Shown: piece after piece, positions 25,199 through 36,182 of the stretch
Layout: each line of letters starts with the position of its first letter
Position numbering within the stretch: the stretch's first letter is position 1
Source: Plecoglossus altivelis
Lineage: Eukaryota; Chordata; Actinopteri; Osmeriformes; Plecoglossidae
DNA: 64,000 nucleotides
Direction of reading: 5' to 3'
Assembly (NCBI GenBank): GCA_036571765.1
Contig: BROE01000018.1
Span: 13,450,592 to 13,514,591, forward strand
Translations under genes and position numbers: made by a program
Notes under the pieces: model-generated
What the model saw: only the letters and a program-made list of their open reading frames with translations
The model's database searches: none
What the model was told of the DNA's origin: nothing

Positions 25199-25275
25199 CT
25201 GGAGAGTGGAGGGGGGGAGGGCGAGAGGGATGAGTGGGGGAGGCGAGTGGACGCAGGACAACAGCGGGATGGAGG

Positions 25276-25382
25276 AGGAAGGAGATGGAATGTAGTGGAG
25301 AGGAGAGGGGTAGGATGTGAGGGGATGGAGATGGAATGTAGTGGGGAGGAGAGGGGTAGGATGTGAGGGGAAGGAGATGGGG
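25276..25382 (+). repeat. 46-bp tandem repeat, about 2.3 copies
   Basis: The unit GGAGATGGAATGTAGTGG... recurs at 25281 and 25327 with few changes and begins a third copy near 25374. Confidence 0.9.
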
Positions 25383-27240
25383 AGGGAAGTGGATTTTATG
25401 TTCAACACTTCTCACCTTCTCACTCTTACTCGTCAGCTGCATCTGTCTATCTGTCTTTATCCCTCTTTTTTTCTGTTGTTCTTTCATGTTCTCTCTTTCA
25501 CTCCCACTTTCCAACTCTCTCTCCTTTGCACCCTCTCGCCAACTCTCTCTTTTGCTCCCTCTCTCTAACTCTCTCTCACGTCTGTTCGCTCCCTCTCTCT
25601 AACTTTGCAACTCTCTTTTGCACTCTCTCTCCAACTCTCTCTGTGACATTTGAGGGCTCGTTTATCTGCTCTAATCAAATGTGCGTCATTCAGGGCTGGG
25701 CACCGACACCAGGACAAGTAACACTGTGTTTATGATGGCTGCAGGGTCTGGCTGAACATGAGGACGCTCACCCTCCAGTCACACAAACACACACAGAAAC
25801 ACACGTACCAGCTTGTCTACTTGGAAGATCATTTTACCTCAACAGAAGAATCCAGAACATCCATTTCTGTTCAAAGGTGTAGGAGGCCCAGGTGGTGTGT
25901 TGCTTTGACAACTTACTGTTTCTTTCAGTGACTGAGTTCTTCTTTGATGTATATTACACATCTGACTTTTGACTTTTAACTAAATGAAAATTTCTTATTT
26001 CAATAGGTCTTTTTAAATGGGCTCTGTGGCCCTTTAATGCACTTCTCCTCGACTGCTCTCTCTCCCTCTATTGCTCTCGCTCTCTCTATATGTTCTCTCT
26101 ATCGTCCTCTCCTCGCACTCTTTCTCTCTCAGACTTGCTCTCTCTCTCGTTTCTACTCTTACTCTCCTCCTCTCCTCACTCTCCCTCTGCATTCTCTCTC
26201 TTTCCTGCTAAACAAGTCCTTCTTGCTTACGCTCTATTTCTTGTGTTCATATGTTATCCTCCCACAGTCTGTCTGAGAAGCCAGGTACAGTATCTGCTAT
26301 AAATAAAATGTCTGCCTGCCCTAGTCTGCCATTTGCCAAGGCCTGTCTCCCATCTGTCTGCATCCCCTATAGCCACACTTTGATGCCTGGCTGCCTCTCT
26401 CTCTCAATCTCTACCTATCTATCAATCGATCTATCGATCGATCGATCTGTCCTCCCACCATCTCTGTCCACCAAAGTAATATCGGCAGTATAGTCGGGTG
26501 ACCATTCAAGGGGTTATGTCCCCAGAGAAGTAGCACTAGTTGGAGGTCACATTTTGCAATCAAATTTTATGATCTGGAAGCCCGATTGATATGTGTGATT
26601 CTGTATGCAATGCTGTGTATCTGTGTCTACCAGACCCAGACAGTGGGAGGTTGGCGCATGTGTATGTTGTGCATGTGTGTGTGCAGGAGGGTTGAGGGGG
26701 AATAGCAAGGCTACAGGCTCCATCCATGAGAAGCTGAAGCCTCAAGGTGCGAATAGTGTTGACTGGGGGGTGGTCAGTCACCAGCAACACATGGAACGTC
26801 AACGAGAAAAGACAAACTAGAAGCAAAAGGCACCGTTGGGATTGAATACGTTTAGAGGTTCTGTGCTGATTTACCCTGTTTACCTGAAACTTTCGAAGAC
26901 GTACCCCTCTCCTCCAACCCTTGGAGACATCAGCAATTATATTACTGCTATAATACTTTGTTGGATATGAGTAGAGTTATATGGGTACAGCTCGACAGTA
27001 CAGAATTCAGCGGCATATCACAAGGATGCTGGTAGAAATACCTTGCTTTGGATGTCAGCTGAATAAATATATGGATGCACTTTTTACATTCAACCACAGG
27101 CCACAGGACATCACATGGACTCAAGCTAACACTAAGAGACTGCTAAGAGTCTGACAGACTAATCCAGTAAAAGTGGTTGATAATGACTACCCTCTAACAA
27201 TGGTCCCAGTCTCTTTCTGACACTACACTACACTTCCATT

Positions 27241-27284
<44 letters not shown>

Positions 27285-27769
27285 ACTCTTGCTGTAGTCT
27301 TGTGAGTGTTTTTTGTTAGTTTTTTTGATATATTGTTGTGCTCTGTGGGTACACAGTATAGGGTAATGTCTAATACTCTTTCTTCACTCTGTTACTTTAT
27401 ACTGCTTTCTCTTTTACGTTTCCCTCCCTCCCTCTCTCTTCCACTAACCTCTCTCTCTCTCCCTCCCTCCCCCCTCCCTCCCCCCTCCCTCCCTGTCTTA
27501 GGCACATATTGTTTATGTAGGAACATCAGAGAGCTTTTATAATAAGGGGATGTAGTGCCTGTGTCGGCTTTGAGTCAGATACAGGCTCTCATACATAGAT
27601 AGGGCCAGAGAGGGGAATACATTAGAATAACTTACACACTCCACACCATGTTTAGAACTGCCTGAGCATCCAGAATAACATCAAAGAGTTATTTATAATC
27701 AGATGCCTTGCCTTTGTGCTGGAGCCAACACAACAAAGATAGAGAGAGAGAAAGTGAGAGAGAATATGA

Positions 27770-27830
<61 letters not shown>
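27770..27830 (+). repeat. microsatellite (GT)8(GA)22
   Basis: Direct reading. Lies about 100-160 bp upstream (in plus coordinates) of the exon ending at 27929, that is, downstream of its donor in the transcript. Confidence 0.95.
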
Positions 27831-27835
<5 letters not shown>

Positions 27836-27928
27836 AAGAAAGAGGAAGCGATAGAATGTGGTAGAGAGAGAAAGAAAGAGAAAGAAAGAATTATAAAGAA
27901 AGTGTGCACCAAATCGTGTGTGTCTCAC

Positions 27929-28116
27929 CGTCTCCAATGATGGCGAGTATAGCAAGATCGACCTGTCGCTTCCAGTAGGAGCCCTTCTGCAGGGCGATGC
28001 CGTAGCCCGTGGTGGCGAAGATATAGCCACTGCCGATGGTGACCAGCTTACAGCCCTCGTCCCGACCCGCTGCATAGTTCAGCACCGCAGCGTCATAGAT
28101 GAACGCATCCAGTTTG
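27929..28116 (-). CDS. grin2a: grin2a exon: ligand-binding domain S2, second part (residues 723-786)
   Basis: A 188-bp exon encoding KLDAFIYDAAVLNYAAGRDE, then GCKLVTIGSGYIFATTGYG and IALQKGSYWKRQVDLAILAI, ending IGDG. The Tyr-Asp of FIYDAA match Y730 and D731 in human; D731 binds the amino group of glutamate. Cys in EGCKLV forms the S2 disulfide with the Cys of the next exon (TGICHNE). GYIFATTGYGIALQKGS is the 2A form; GluN2B differs here. Phase 2 in (C completes Gly), phase 1 out (GACG then gtgaga). Confidence 0.98.
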
Positions 28117-30198
28117 CTGCGGAGAGAGAGGAGGAGGATGAAGAAAGGAGGAAGGAGAGGAGGGGAGAGAAAGTAGGGAGGGAGAGCAGGAGAGAGGGAG
28201 GAGAGGAGAGAGAACAGGGAGGAAAGGAGGGGAGAGAGAGGAAGGTGCGAGAGGGTGGTAGAGAGAGCAGGGAGGCGAGGAACAGGAAGAGGAGGACTCC
28301 AGAGTTTTTTTCTGACATCATAATTGATAGAAAGGACAGTCGTACTTAGCTGAGGCATCTCACACAGGTCAAGGAGAACAGATGGATGGAGCACTGCACA
28401 TACAGCATGTGATGGAGGTGGTTCGCTGATCCACAGCAGCATGAGAGGTGACCTGAAGACCTGCATTAGCATTCTGCGCCAAGGCACACGCTTTAGCTCA
28501 GGGGGCTAACACATTCTCATAGTGCCGAAGAGACTGAGGCTGGTTCGAACCAGTCGGTTTCACTCAAACACGCACGGACAGATACACGCGTGGACAGACA
28601 CGCAAAGAGACGCACGCACACAATTATAAAGGGAGTACAGCTAAATGAGGCTAGTCTCATGGCATTTACAGAGTAACTGAAGCTGTCACTAACCTCTGCT
28701 CTGTCTCTGTACGCGCACACACACACACACACAGCGCTGTAATAACACTCTGACTGCCTGGCATTTACTGAATGTCAGGTCTGACTCTCACACAGCAGCC
28801 TGGAGCCCATAGTTTAGCTGTGTAATTGGGTTAACACTGGCCTGGGCTCTGTGGGCCTATGCTGCCATGACGCCGTATGTGTGTGTATTTGAGTGTGTGT
28901 CTGCGCGTGCGAATCCATTTGAGTGCGTGTGGGTGTGAGCGTGTGTTTGCGTCCGTGGACAGTAGCCAGACAGCAGCCGCGAGGGCTTAGTTGGGATTCA
29001 ATCAGCATTGATCTGACTCACCTTCATTAAGGCAAATAAACGCACCAACAAGCGTTTCCCTGAGACTACAAATCCCAATCTCCCTCTCTTCAGGTAGCCT
29101 TTCTGGCCTCTCTTCCTGTTTTGAATGGGTAAACATGCTCAAAAGCACAGCATAGCAGCTGACGAAGGCTGGTTCCAGCTAGAGCAGGTCTAGCTCCTTA
29201 CAGAGCACCTTAAGCCTGTTGGCATTACATGCGATCAATACTAATCCAGCCATTGAGTCCTAAAACAGCAGAATCTATCCAGCAACATTGTTTATGTGCA
29301 CTGGAACAGTTGTCCCGCTCTAGAGCACCTACTCCACCATTTTGCCAAACATTCAGGGACATCAAAGATGAAATAGAAATAAATGTCTACTGATAACCTC
29401 ATCAGAGATTTCGTATTGCAGCTCTCTGAGGTGGTGCATGTGTGTGTGTGTGAGAAAGCATGCCTCTGTGTGTGTATGGGTGATGTCCTCTTGTTGAAAC
29501 CACTCCTCTCCCTCTGAAGGCTCCGTCTACGCTGTGATTGGATTCTATTCCCTCGCTGTAACCAATCCAAAGCACAGCTTCCCCGACTCATTTCACCGTC
29601 AACCTTTCCTTCTTCCTTTGCCTTTCCTCTCTTCCCTCTCTCATTTAATTCTCACCGCCTCCTGCATGTCAGTCCCTCCCTCCCTCTTCCAGTTTCTCCT
29701 CCCCTCCCTCCTCCTCTTCCTTCTCCTCTCCCTCTCTCTTCCCCATCCTGCCCCCAACCCTCCCCTCTCTCCTCTGCACTTTCCACCAACACTCTCCGTC
29801 TCTACCCCCGCCCCCCTCTCTTCTTCAGTTACCTCGTCCTCATCTATACGTACCCCCCTGTGGCTGTGGGATGGAAAGGTAACATTACACTCCTCTCCTC
29901 TTTCCTTTCCTCTATCTTCCTTCCTTCTGTCCTCTCCTGTCCTCAAAGTGATAATGAGTGGGTCTTTCTGTCTGTCTCTCTTTCTGTATCCCCTATACGC
30001 TGCCATACCTGGTACCCAGTTGAGACACGGTTAAAATAACCCTGCTACCTCCAGTTAGAAACAACATTAATCCCGTGTCACTTGGTCATCAATGACAGAC
30101 ATGCAAAAAACACACATATACACACCAGGAAATGAAATCAAGCCTGTGCAAACACACGCACATATACACATACACACCAGCCAATGAAAACAAGCGTG

Positions 30199-30234
<36 letters not shown>

Positions 30235-30461
30235 CACTCACAACCAAAAGTCTGGGCCCATAGATCTAGAGTTCCCAAGTGAACAATGTATGCGTCTTCA
30301 CACGCACAGAAGGACCAGCACAACACTTGTGTCTACAGAGCGAATGTACACGCACACACACAAACACACAGATGTCCAAGACCCAGAGATGAGATGAGAC
30401 ACCCAGACTCCCTGGCTCGAAAGGGGGTTAGCTTGCCCCCGTGCTGCCCCAGGCTCCCTAC
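28117..30461 (-). other. grin2a intron, 2.3 kb
   Basis: No coding sequence recognised. The acceptor is preceded by about 185 nt of transcribed-strand pyrimidines (28117-28305). A tRNA-derived SINE-like promoter lies at about 28493-28551, unique sequence at 28740-29400, and (CA)15 at 30203-30232. Confidence 0.85.
28485..28600 (+). mobile_element. tRNA-derived SINE remnant
   Basis: A-box match TAGCTCAGGGGGC at 28493-28505 and B-box match GGTTCGAACC at 28542-28551, spaced 36 bp apart, as in RNA polymerase III internal promoters of tRNA-derived SINEs. The intervening part does not fold as an intact tRNA (no clear anticodon arm or paired acceptor), so a tRNA gene is unlikely. The sequence beyond about 28560 is CA-rich. 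Confidence 0.5.
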
Positions 30462-30622
30462 CCCGTCTTCAGGCTGACCAGCGCATCCTGCACCCCCGTC
30501 TGGTGGTACTTGATCATGTACTGGTGCATGTCGGGGTAGTTCTTCCGGATGTTCCTCTCTGTGCTCCCATTGGGCACGGTTCCAAAGCGGAACGGCGGGG
30601 AGTACGCGTACGGGTTCTGGAA
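30462..30622 (-). CDS. grin2a: grin2a exon: ligand-binding domain S2, first part (residues 670-723)
   Basis: A 161-bp exon encoding FQNPYAYSPPFRFGTVPNG, then STERNIRKNYPDMHQYMIK and YHQTGVQDALVSLKTG. NGSTERNIR includes the Ser and Thr equivalent to human S689 and T690, which contact the glutamate gamma-carboxylate. The segment FQNPYAYSPP differs from human FQRPHDYSPP at three positions. Phase 0 in, phase 2 out (ACGGG then gtaggg). The acceptor has an unusual pyrimidine tract: a C16 homopolymer immediately before AG. Confidence 0.97.
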
Positions 30623-33600
30623 CTGGGGGGGGGGGGGGGGCGAGATCAAAAACAAAAACAACAAAAGAGCGGATTGAGGAGAGGGAAGAAGAGAGAGGGA
30701 GGGAGGGACAAGGAGAAGAGTGAGCAAGGAGAAATAGAGGCGTGAAGAAGATGCCATTAGACATGGTTCATGGTCCAGAAAGGTTTCCGTGCCGTGCAGT
30801 GCGACCAGGGGCAAACTCCAGCCCCCCATCGCAGAGCTACACCAAGTTCTGATTGGAGCAGGAGAGCCTCTGGACCCTGAACATGAGTGATGACATCTAG
30901 TTCCTGTTCCAGTGTTGGATTGAGTTGCCTGACTACCCCTCCTATCGCCTTGTCTGAAATCCTATCCACTAACATTAACACGGAAACCTGGACACACACT
31001 GGAGTGCACACACACACAGACTGAAACGAGCGAAGGAGCAGTGTTCCAGTGCATGTTGTTTATTGAGTGTTATTGTGTTTCCTCTTACATGTTTGTGTGC
31101 ACGTGTAAACCTTTACGGTATTTGTCCCTCCATTTCTCCACCCTTCGAGTGTGAGTGTGAGTGTGTGTGCTATCAGGTCAGGCAGAGGGGATGCAATGAT
31201 GTCAGGCTAGTAACAGAATGTGCGTCAGAATCACAAGGAAAGGCCCCAAAGAAACGTAAGCTCCTTGTTTCCTCCCTTCCTCCTCCCAGCCCAATTATGA
31301 TCCCTTTCACTCTCTCTCCCTCTCTCTGCCCTCTCTCTTCCTCCAGCTCTCCTCCCTCCACCCTGCTCTGCCTCCGCAACCCCCATCTCCCTCCCCTCAG
31401 TCCCTGCTCTGCCTCCCTCCACACCACCCTCCCTCTGTCCCTGCTCCGCCCCCCTCTGCACCCCCCATCCTCCCTGTGGTGACTGTCTGTCAGTCCCTCC
31501 ATCGTCTTCAGCCCTCGCGCCTGCTTTCATACTTCTGCTGCCCTCGCCCTCTCTCTCTCTCACTCTCTCTCTCTCTCTCTCACCCTCCCTCTCTCTCTCT
31601 CTCACTCTCTCTCTCTATCTTGCACGGTCTCAGCCTTGCACTCATGCCCCCTGTTGTCTGACAACACCCCCTGCTTCCTAGCACCTCGCCGTCGCCTTCT
31701 ACTGGTCTGCTTTCCTCGGAGAGGAGAAAAGAACCCGGGTTTGACGACTCTCGAATTGTCAACATGTCTGTCTGGTCAGCCAGTCGACCTGTCAGTCTGT
31801 TCTGTCAGTCTACCTGTGCGGCAGCATCGGTCAGAGAGCTCCTCCTTGTCCCCTGCCAATGTGTATCTGCTTTTCTCTCTCTCTTCCCGCCTATCTACTT
31901 TGGTAAACTTGGTTTATGCTCCCTCCTTCTGTGCCTCTCTCTCTCTCTCTCACTCACTCTCTCGTCTCTCTCCTTTGCACTCCCGCAGGTTCTGTTTTCT
32001 GTCACTCTGTTACATAACACTGCCAAAATCCGAACCATAGTTCACACATTGGTAAACTCTCCAGTGTATGTATTTTTGTGTGAGCCATACAACAGTGTGG
32101 GCTGCGTACAGGATAGTATTTTGGCATGCACAGGGGACCCTACCAAACCCCAGTGCAGCCAGACCCAGAGGGAGATGGTTCTGCAAGGATAAGCACCCAG
32201 ACACACCGCAGCTTCGTTAGACGGGAGTGGAGGCGCAGGAGGAGCCTTTGATAGTAAACATCGGCTGCTGTTAGCCTCCTGGTGCCTTCAGACATAAACA
32301 CAACAGTTTTGTACAACTGTGTGTGTGTGCGTGTGTGTGTGCGCATGTGATGTGCATATGTGTATGTGCTTGCGTGTTAGTTTGTATTTGTGTGTGTACA
32401 TATGTGTGCGTGTGTACGTCACCTCTCTGACCCTGTGTCTAAAAGGAGACTGCGATCTTAACGCACATCCTTCATCCTGGTCCAGTGCTCTGCTGCAGCG
32501 GCTGTTTGGGCCAGCCCCCTGGACAGTGCCAGAACCCCAGCCCTGCTCCTCTGCCCTGGCCGGGCCCCAGCGGATCCATGCTCAGAACCCTGAGAACCGG
32601 GCTTCCGGTTCACCACTGAACTGGATCGACGTTGAGAGCCTCAGAACAGAGCTAGTGCAACACCATCCAGCGGTTCTTTTCTAGGGTTGGGGTCGATTTG
32701 AATTCAATTCATAGACACGTGGAATCACACAAAGCTTGAAGTGAATTAAGATTTGATTAGCGTATTGAAAGCTATGCCCCTTTGCTCAGCAAGAGGATGT
32801 TTTTCAATATAGGATCTGAATTCAGGTCTAGCAGTGGGTGAGATAGGAATTAGAATGTGAATTCAAATGGAGCCTAGCCCCAATCCTCACCATAATCATG
32901 ATTTATGACAAATAGAACCGAGTCGTACAGTCTGGGTGCCTTGAAAGGTGCATTTATGTATGTCCTTGGCCAGTTATCCAGCCAATTCAAGGTATGCATT
33001 ATAGATTCATTGTAAATATATTGTCTATGATAAACAGTAAGCTAGCACAGCCATGTTGTCCAGTATCCAGCACCCAGACCGTACGTGGTGAGGTTTAACA
33101 ATGTGTATGCACACAAACAGGACAGCCAAGAGAGAAGACAATGGGTTAAAATTTGAAATGGGGAAAAAATAGTCAAGAACAGAGAGTTAACAGAACAGAG
33201 ATAGCAACAGATGCAAATGTGTCTGGCTAGCCTCTCTGACGCTACAAGCTAGCAGTATGCTGACGACCGGCGCGCCGCAGAAAACCCGTAAACCTCGGAA
33301 ACGTTCCGACCGAGAATCCTGGGACACGGGATGGTGCCCCCAGTTTCCCGTGACTCTTTACGGCCTGGAAACAGGGTTTCCAATCATTCCAGGTGGGCAG
33401 GAGGACAGCGTACGAATGTGCTATCCTCACGTGACATGAAACATACATGAGTTTGAGCGTTCCCGCTGGGATAAAGCTGAGCCTCAACCTGTCCTGTCTT
33501 CTACCTTCCTTCCTGTCTGTCTGCACAATCCTGCCACTGGCAGGAAGGCCCGCGTGTTGGCTCCTCGCCTAGAGGAGGAGTCTTGTCTCACACACCGGGG

Positions 33601-33866
33601 CAACAGCGCGAGTCGCACAGCCTTGCCTCAGACACCACCAGCAGAACTAATCCGAATGCTCCGTAAAGCAAGAGTAAAGGAATTCAACACAAATACTTAG
33701 AGAAGATCTCTACTGATATCAACAGCCTCCTGGACAAGAGAAAGCACTGTTAGATGAACCTTGGGGAACCGTCTTAGGCTGGATGAGGGACAGAAGTAGT
33801 CATCGATCGTTCTGGTGAGCAACAACGGGGAACCAACGGGTCGACAGCCCAGCGTTGCCACTGTAC
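30623..33866 (-). other. grin2a intron, 3.2 kb
   Basis: No coding sequence recognised. The acceptor side has the C16 tract (30625-30640). There are plus-strand pyrimidine-rich stretches at 31250-31640, and mostly unique sequence at 32440-33860, including a CpG-richer patch at about 33255-33420. Confidence 0.85.
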
Positions 33867-34096
33867 CTTGTTGTCGGATAGCCCGGTGACCTGGTCCACA
33901 AACTCCTCCTGGATCATGAAGGCCGCCAGGTTGGCCGTGTAGGAGGCCAGGAAGATGACGGCGAAGAAGGCCCACACCGACACGATGAACTTACTGGTGG
34001 TGCCTTTGGGGTTCTGGACCGGGACGGAGTTGTTGAACACCAGACCCCACAGCAGCCACACAGCCTTCCCCATGGTGAACGAGGGCCCGTGGGGGT
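33867..34096 (-). CDS. grin2a: grin2a exon: pore loop M2 and gate helix M3 (residues 593-669)
   Basis: A 230-bp exon, the same as human. It encodes DPHGPSFTMGKAVWLLWG, then LVFNNSVPVQNPKGTTSK and the M3 helix ending in EEFVDQVTGLSDNK. The re-entrant pore loop has the GLVFNNSVPV motif. Its tandem asparagines are the N and N+1 sites that set Ca2+ permeability and Mg2+ block. M3 carries the SYTANLAAF gate motif intact. Phase 1 in, phase 0 out (AACAAG then gtacag). No substitution is seen at any channel-critical residue I checked. Confidence 0.98.
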
Positions 34097-34407
34097 CTGG
34101 GGGTAGAGGTGGGAGCAGAATGGAGGAGGTGATGGAGAGGGGTGGTGGAGATGAAGGAGGTGACGGAGAGGGGTGGATAACATGGGGTGGAGAGGGGTGG
34201 AGCAGGTGATGGAGGAGATGGGGCGGAGAGGGAAAGAGGAGAGCGTCATGGTGCAGCTGAAGCACCCAGCCTTCTAACGTTTCGCAAACCCTGCTGTCAT
34301 GTGATGGTGGACCTGTCATGTGACCTACCCCTCATTTGGAGCCTTTTACAGCGCAGAGTGGAAGTATTTAGTGGGAGCCTCTCACTGAAGCTCTGCCTTG
34401 AGAATGT

Positions 34408-34447
<40 letters not shown>

Positions 34448-34455
34448 ACACTTAC
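34097..34455 (-). other. grin2a intron, 359 bp
   Basis: Begins gtaagtgtaaa then about 16 CA units (plus-strand GT at 34413-34444). Ends with a C/T/A-rich stretch (34097-34250) made of imperfect repeats of a ggtggagatg-like plus-strand unit. Confidence 0.85.
34413..34444 (-). repeat. intronic (CA)16, 12 nt after a splice donor
   Basis: Plus-strand GT repeat. On the transcribed strand it is a CA repeat at intron positions +12 to +43 after the M1 exon donor (34455). CA-repeat RNA is a known hnRNP L binding platform. Confidence 0.95.
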
Positions 34456-34581
34456 CTCTACCCTGTGCCAGGTTTCTGTTGAACCCTAAGGGGCTGATAT
34501 ATTCAAACATGAATACAGCCATAGCAGTCACCAGGAGCAGCATCACAAACATCATCACCCACACCGAAGCACTGAATGGCT
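34456..34581 (-). CDS. grin2a: grin2a exon: pre-M1 and transmembrane M1 (residues 551-593)
   Basis: A 126-bp exon encoding EPFSASVWVMMFVMLLLV, then TAMAVFMFEYISPLGFNRN and LAQGR. The hydrophobic run from VWVMMF to VFMFEY is the first membrane helix. The EPFSASVW pre-M1 element is nearly invariant in GluN2 subunits. Phase 1 in and phase 1 out. The donor AGAG followed by gtaagt is the best consensus match in the gene, and a (CA) repeat begins 12 nt inside the following intron. Confidence 0.98.
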
Positions 34582-35442
34582 CTGAAACATAGATACACAA
34601 AAACACACGCACACACACAGATACAAACACACACACATTAATACACAGAGATAAATATTGTTGACAGACATGAAGAGAGTCACATAATCAGTGAGTAAAT
34701 CATACGGACACGCACGCTTACGCAAATGCGCGCATGCCAATGAGCACATGTTAACACGCCCACAGCGCCACACGCACGCACACACACACACACTCCCGTG
34801 GTTGAACCGTGGTGTCAGCATTCCTGTCCTCTTCTGCTCTCTGCGGAGCAGCTTACAATACGGCCCTATAGCTCTAATGTATGTGAAAGCACAGCTGGCA
34901 GACAGCCATCCCGTTTACGTGTGTGTGTGTGCGTGCATAAGTGTGTGTGCGTTGTTGGCAGAGGGCCATGCTGGGGTTTTGCTGATACGTCCTGATAATT
35001 ATAGTCCTTATGATAATAGCTGCATGCCAAATATTGCATGTGAGTGTGTGTGTGTGGGTATGTTTGTGTGTATGAGTGAGCAAGCGAGTGAGTGAGTTAG
35101 TGGCTGCTGCACTTTCATGACTCTCCTTTGGCCTCTCGGTAATCAACGTCTGGGCTGAGCCCATTTATGTGACTGGTCATTCTTAGTGACATTATAATGT
35201 GCCTATTTACTACAGTAGGTTCGGAGAGGGACATAAGGACTTGATATGTGAACATGTGTGTGTGTGTCAGTGCGCCTGCATATGTGTGTGTTTGTGAAAG
35301 GACTCACAGGGACAGTGTGTTGTACAGGTGTTTGCGATGCTCATACACCACAAACACACTTTCGCACATGCTCAAATGCTCACGCAAACACTCGCAACCA
35401 TAGGACTTAAGCCTTTCAATGGGTGACATCAGCGTTAGTTAC
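34582..35442 (-). other. grin2a intron, 861 bp
   Basis: No coding sequence. Mostly CA/GT-type imperfect repeats (34600-34800, 34916-35090, 35240-35400) around about 150 bp of unique sequence. Confidence 0.85.
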
Positions 35443-35596
35443 CGAGGAAGGCTGATGGAGAAACCGTCCCGTTGCTACGGGAGACCATGACGCTGATTCC
35501 AGTTTCCACGAACGGGACGGAGAAATCGATGACCTCAGAACGCTCCTCATTGATCGTCAGAGACCCGACGGCCATGACAGCTTTCTTATAGACCAC
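35443..35596 (-). CDS. grin2a: grin2a exon: S1 agonist-binding core (residues 500-551)
   Basis: A 154-bp exon encoding VVYKKAVMAVGSLTINEERS, then EVIDFSVPFVETGISVMVS and RSNGTVSPSAFL. It contains the GSLTINEERSE signature. Its Ser, Thr and Arg correspond to human S511, T513 and R518; the Arg binds the glutamate alpha-carboxylate. It ends at the S1-M1 linker. Phase 0 in (ctccag then GTGGTC), phase 1 out (CTCG then gtaact). The acceptor is preceded by almost 290 bp of near-uninterrupted pyrimidine on the coding strand. Confidence 0.98.
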
Positions 35597-36182
35597 CTGG
35601 AGTGAGGGAGGGAGGGAGGAAAGGAGAGGAGGAGGGAGGGAGAGGAGGAAGGGAGGGACAGAGGGAGGAAGGGAGGAAGAGGATGGAGGGGAAAAGGATA
35701 GGAGAGAGGACGGAGATTCAGGTGGAAGACATGGTAGAGGGGAAGACAGAGAGAGAGAAAAGGTGGAAAGTAAGAGAAAGGAGGGACGGGACAGAGAGAG
35801 GGACAGAGAGGACAGCGCGATGGAGGAAGAGAGAGCCAGAGAGAGGGGGGAGAGAGCCAGACAGAGAGAACAGAGGGAGACAAACACCAAAGGAGAAAAG
35901 TGACAATTAAAAAAAGACATCAACCACAGTTTCATCCCATCCAATCTGTCCGGCATCAGCAGTCTTATAAAGACTGTGAGCAAATGTAATTATCTCACAT
36001 CAGAGAGGTGAAATGGAGAGCAGATGCTCACATTTTGGAGGCCAAGCTCCTCGGTTACAGCTTTTCACTCAACAGTTAAAGAAATCGAAAGCTTGCCGGT
36101 TCAAATCCCCCTCCGTATGTTACTTCTGAGGAAACACTCTGCTAAGGGAAGCCTTCCAGGTTGTGATGTGGGAGCCGCTCAC
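35597..36182 (-). other. grin2a intron, 586 bp
   Basis: Its 3' half (35597-35885) is a very long pyrimidine tract on the transcribed strand. Its 5' half carries a tRNA-like B box (GGTTCAAATCC at 36098-36108), likely a decayed SINE. Confidence 0.85.
36055..36120 (+). mobile_element. tRNA-derived SINE remnant inside a 586-bp intron
   Basis: GAAAGCTTGCCGGTTCAAAT (36087-36106) continuing CCCC contains a good B box and resembles the 3' half of tRNA-like heads in fish SINEs. The A-box side is degraded. It is antisense to grin2a. Confidence 0.45.

Larger units (their letters stand above)
25199..27928 (-). other. grin2a intron, 2.7 kb
   Basis: No coding sequence recognised. Contains a 46-bp tandem repeat (about 25276-25382) close to the acceptor, CT-rich plus-strand tracts (25440-25640, 26040-26210), (CT)n at 27247-27283, (GT)(GA)n at 27770-27830, and unique AT-rich sequence at 26820-27180. 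Confidence 0.85.

Noticed and set aside
28493..28551. A functional tRNA gene
   Set aside because: A and B boxes are present but no paired acceptor stem or anticodon arm is visible; a SINE remnant fits better.
33697..33866. Read-through of the M3 exon into the intron giving an alternative C-terminus
   Set aside because: The frame is open for about 30 codons past a consensus donor, but nothing supports its use and the normal junction restores the conserved S2 sequence.
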